From: Actinomycetota bacterium
Lineage (GTDB): Bacteria > Actinomycetota > Actinomycetes > Streptosporangiales > Streptosporangiaceae
DNA length: 6,099 bases
NCBI GenBank assembly: GCA_003168295.1
Contig: PMST01000107.1
Coordinates: 1 to 6,099 of the forward strand
Reading direction: 5' to 3'
Made by a program: the position numbers and the translations under genes. Below the pieces are notes generated by a model. It saw only the letters and a program-made list of their open reading frames with translations. It had not been told where the DNA came from and did not search any database. Positions 5,492-6,099 of the stretch are shown piece by piece. Each line of letters begins with the position of its first letter. The stretch's first letter is position 1.

Positions 5492-6097
5492 TCAGATTCG
5501 GTACAAGATGCCGGTGTCACGGCCGGCGCCTTGGGGCGCGTCGGGTAGGACGAAGTCCTGACGGACGGGGAGGTCACTGGTAAGCAGGACGCGGGTCGCG
5601 AGGGGCATCCGGCCCGGTGGGGACAGCAGTACGGTGAGGATGCCCCCGGGCAGGCTGTCGACGGCGTAGCGGCCGCTGCGGTCGGTGCTGGTGCGCATGA
5701 GCTGATGGCCATCCGCGTCGATGATGGTGATGTTGGCCGCCCATATGGGTGCGCCGGTGGCGTCGGTGACCCTGCCGAACAGGGTGGGCGGCGGGTGGCC
5801 GAAGCCGTTGGTGCCGTTTGCCGCCGTCACGGCGTGGGCGATGGGCGCTTGCAGCATGGCGGGTTCGGTGGCGGCTGCCGGGCCGGGGAGTTCGCGGATG
5901 GGCGGGCCGGCTGGTCCGGCGGCGGGGGCTGGCCGCTGCCTGGCCCGGCGCAGCAGGGCCGAGACCGTGATCAGGGCGGCGCCGATGGCGATCCAGGCGC
6001 ACAGCACTAGCGTTGGCCGGATCATGTTCGTTCCATCGAAGTAGAAGATGCTGCGCATGGCGTCGATGAGGTTGCCTAGCGGCATGACCGGGTGCAG
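5492..6097 (-). CDS. Membrane protein C-terminal part: last transmembrane segment plus carboxypeptidase-regulatory-like domain (5' truncated by window)
   Basis: The frame is open to the window's end, so the internal ATG at 6085 is probably not the start. The visible part begins LHPVMPLGNLIDAMRSIFYF. This resembles the region before the final helix of YhgE/Pip or DUF3533-type membrane proteins, though the assignment is tentative. One hydrophobic helix follows (RPTLVLCAWIAIGAALITVS), then an Arg-rich stop (LLRRARQR). A Pro/Ala-rich linker of about 50 residues leads to a beta-sandwich domain of the carboxypeptidase-regulatory/Cna-B-like type. Its pattern is GRVTDATGAPIWAANITIID, then TSTDRSGRYAVDSLPGG, then LSPPGRMPL, ending VRQDFVLP. 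Such domains usually act outside the cell in adhesion or stability. The Arg cluster after the helix argues for a cytoplasmic C-terminus here, which is unusual. The protein ends about 15 residues after the domain. Function unknown. Confidence 0.75.
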   Translation of the reverse strand: MHPVMPLGNLIDAMRSIFYFDGTNMIRPTLVLCAWIAIGAALITVSALLRRARQRPAPAAGPAGPPIRELPGPAAATEPAMLQAPIAHAVTAANGTNGFGHPPPTLFGRVTDATGAPIWAANITIIDADGHQLMRTSTDRSGRYAVDSLPGGILTVLLSPPGRMPLATRVLLTSDLPVRQDFVLPDAPQGAGRDTGILYRI

Positions 6098-6099
6098 CC

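Noticed and set aside
5574..6044. Several overlapping ORFs on both strands at 5574-6044
   Set aside because: His/Arg-rich or Gly/Ala-rich translations without domains; the - strand frame ending at 5492 carries the recognisable domain.

Overview
The window is very GC-rich, codons end mostly in G or C, genes are tightly packed with ATGA-type overlaps, and some starts are GTG. This suggests a high-GC actinobacterium. No sequence here fixes the genus.

Left part (1-3843, + strand) is a respiratory operon. It opens with the 3' part of cydA (its 5' end lies outside the window), followed by cydB and a poxB-type pyruvate:quinone oxidoreductase. Each gene start overlaps the preceding stop codon. PoxB would oxidise pyruvate to acetate and CO2 and pass electrons to membrane quinone. 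The cytochrome bd oxidase (CydAB, short-Q-loop or CIO-like type) would reoxidise the quinol with O2. The three genes therefore look like a minimal pyruvate-to-oxygen chain. A strong stem-loop spans the poxB stop codon. Just after it lies an unrecognised 45-residue single-span membrane protein ORF (3706-3843), followed by tandem overlapping hairpins.

Middle part (3844-4627) is a stretch of about 315 bp with no supported gene. It holds hairpins and a CRP/FNR-like half-palindrome, and leads into a free-standing NTF2/SnoaL-like protein on the + strand.

Right part (4653-6099) is entirely on the - strand. A higBA-type toxin-antitoxin module has an intact HigA antitoxin, but its HigB toxin gene is frameshifted by an extra copy of a 7-bp tandem repeat (three AGCATCG copies at 5134-5154). 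Removing one copy restores a full 93-residue HigB. The module has a probable leaderless promoter lying inside a cluster of three TAACGCG/CGCGTTA half-sites, the likely HigA operator. Upstream of it is the 3' end of a membrane protein gene. That protein's last membrane segment is joined through a Pro/Ala-rich linker to a carboxypeptidase-regulatory-like beta-sandwich domain, and the gene runs off the window.

The most notable items are the repeat-broken toxin beside an intact antitoxin and operator, and the small membrane protein at the end of the cydAB-poxB cluster.
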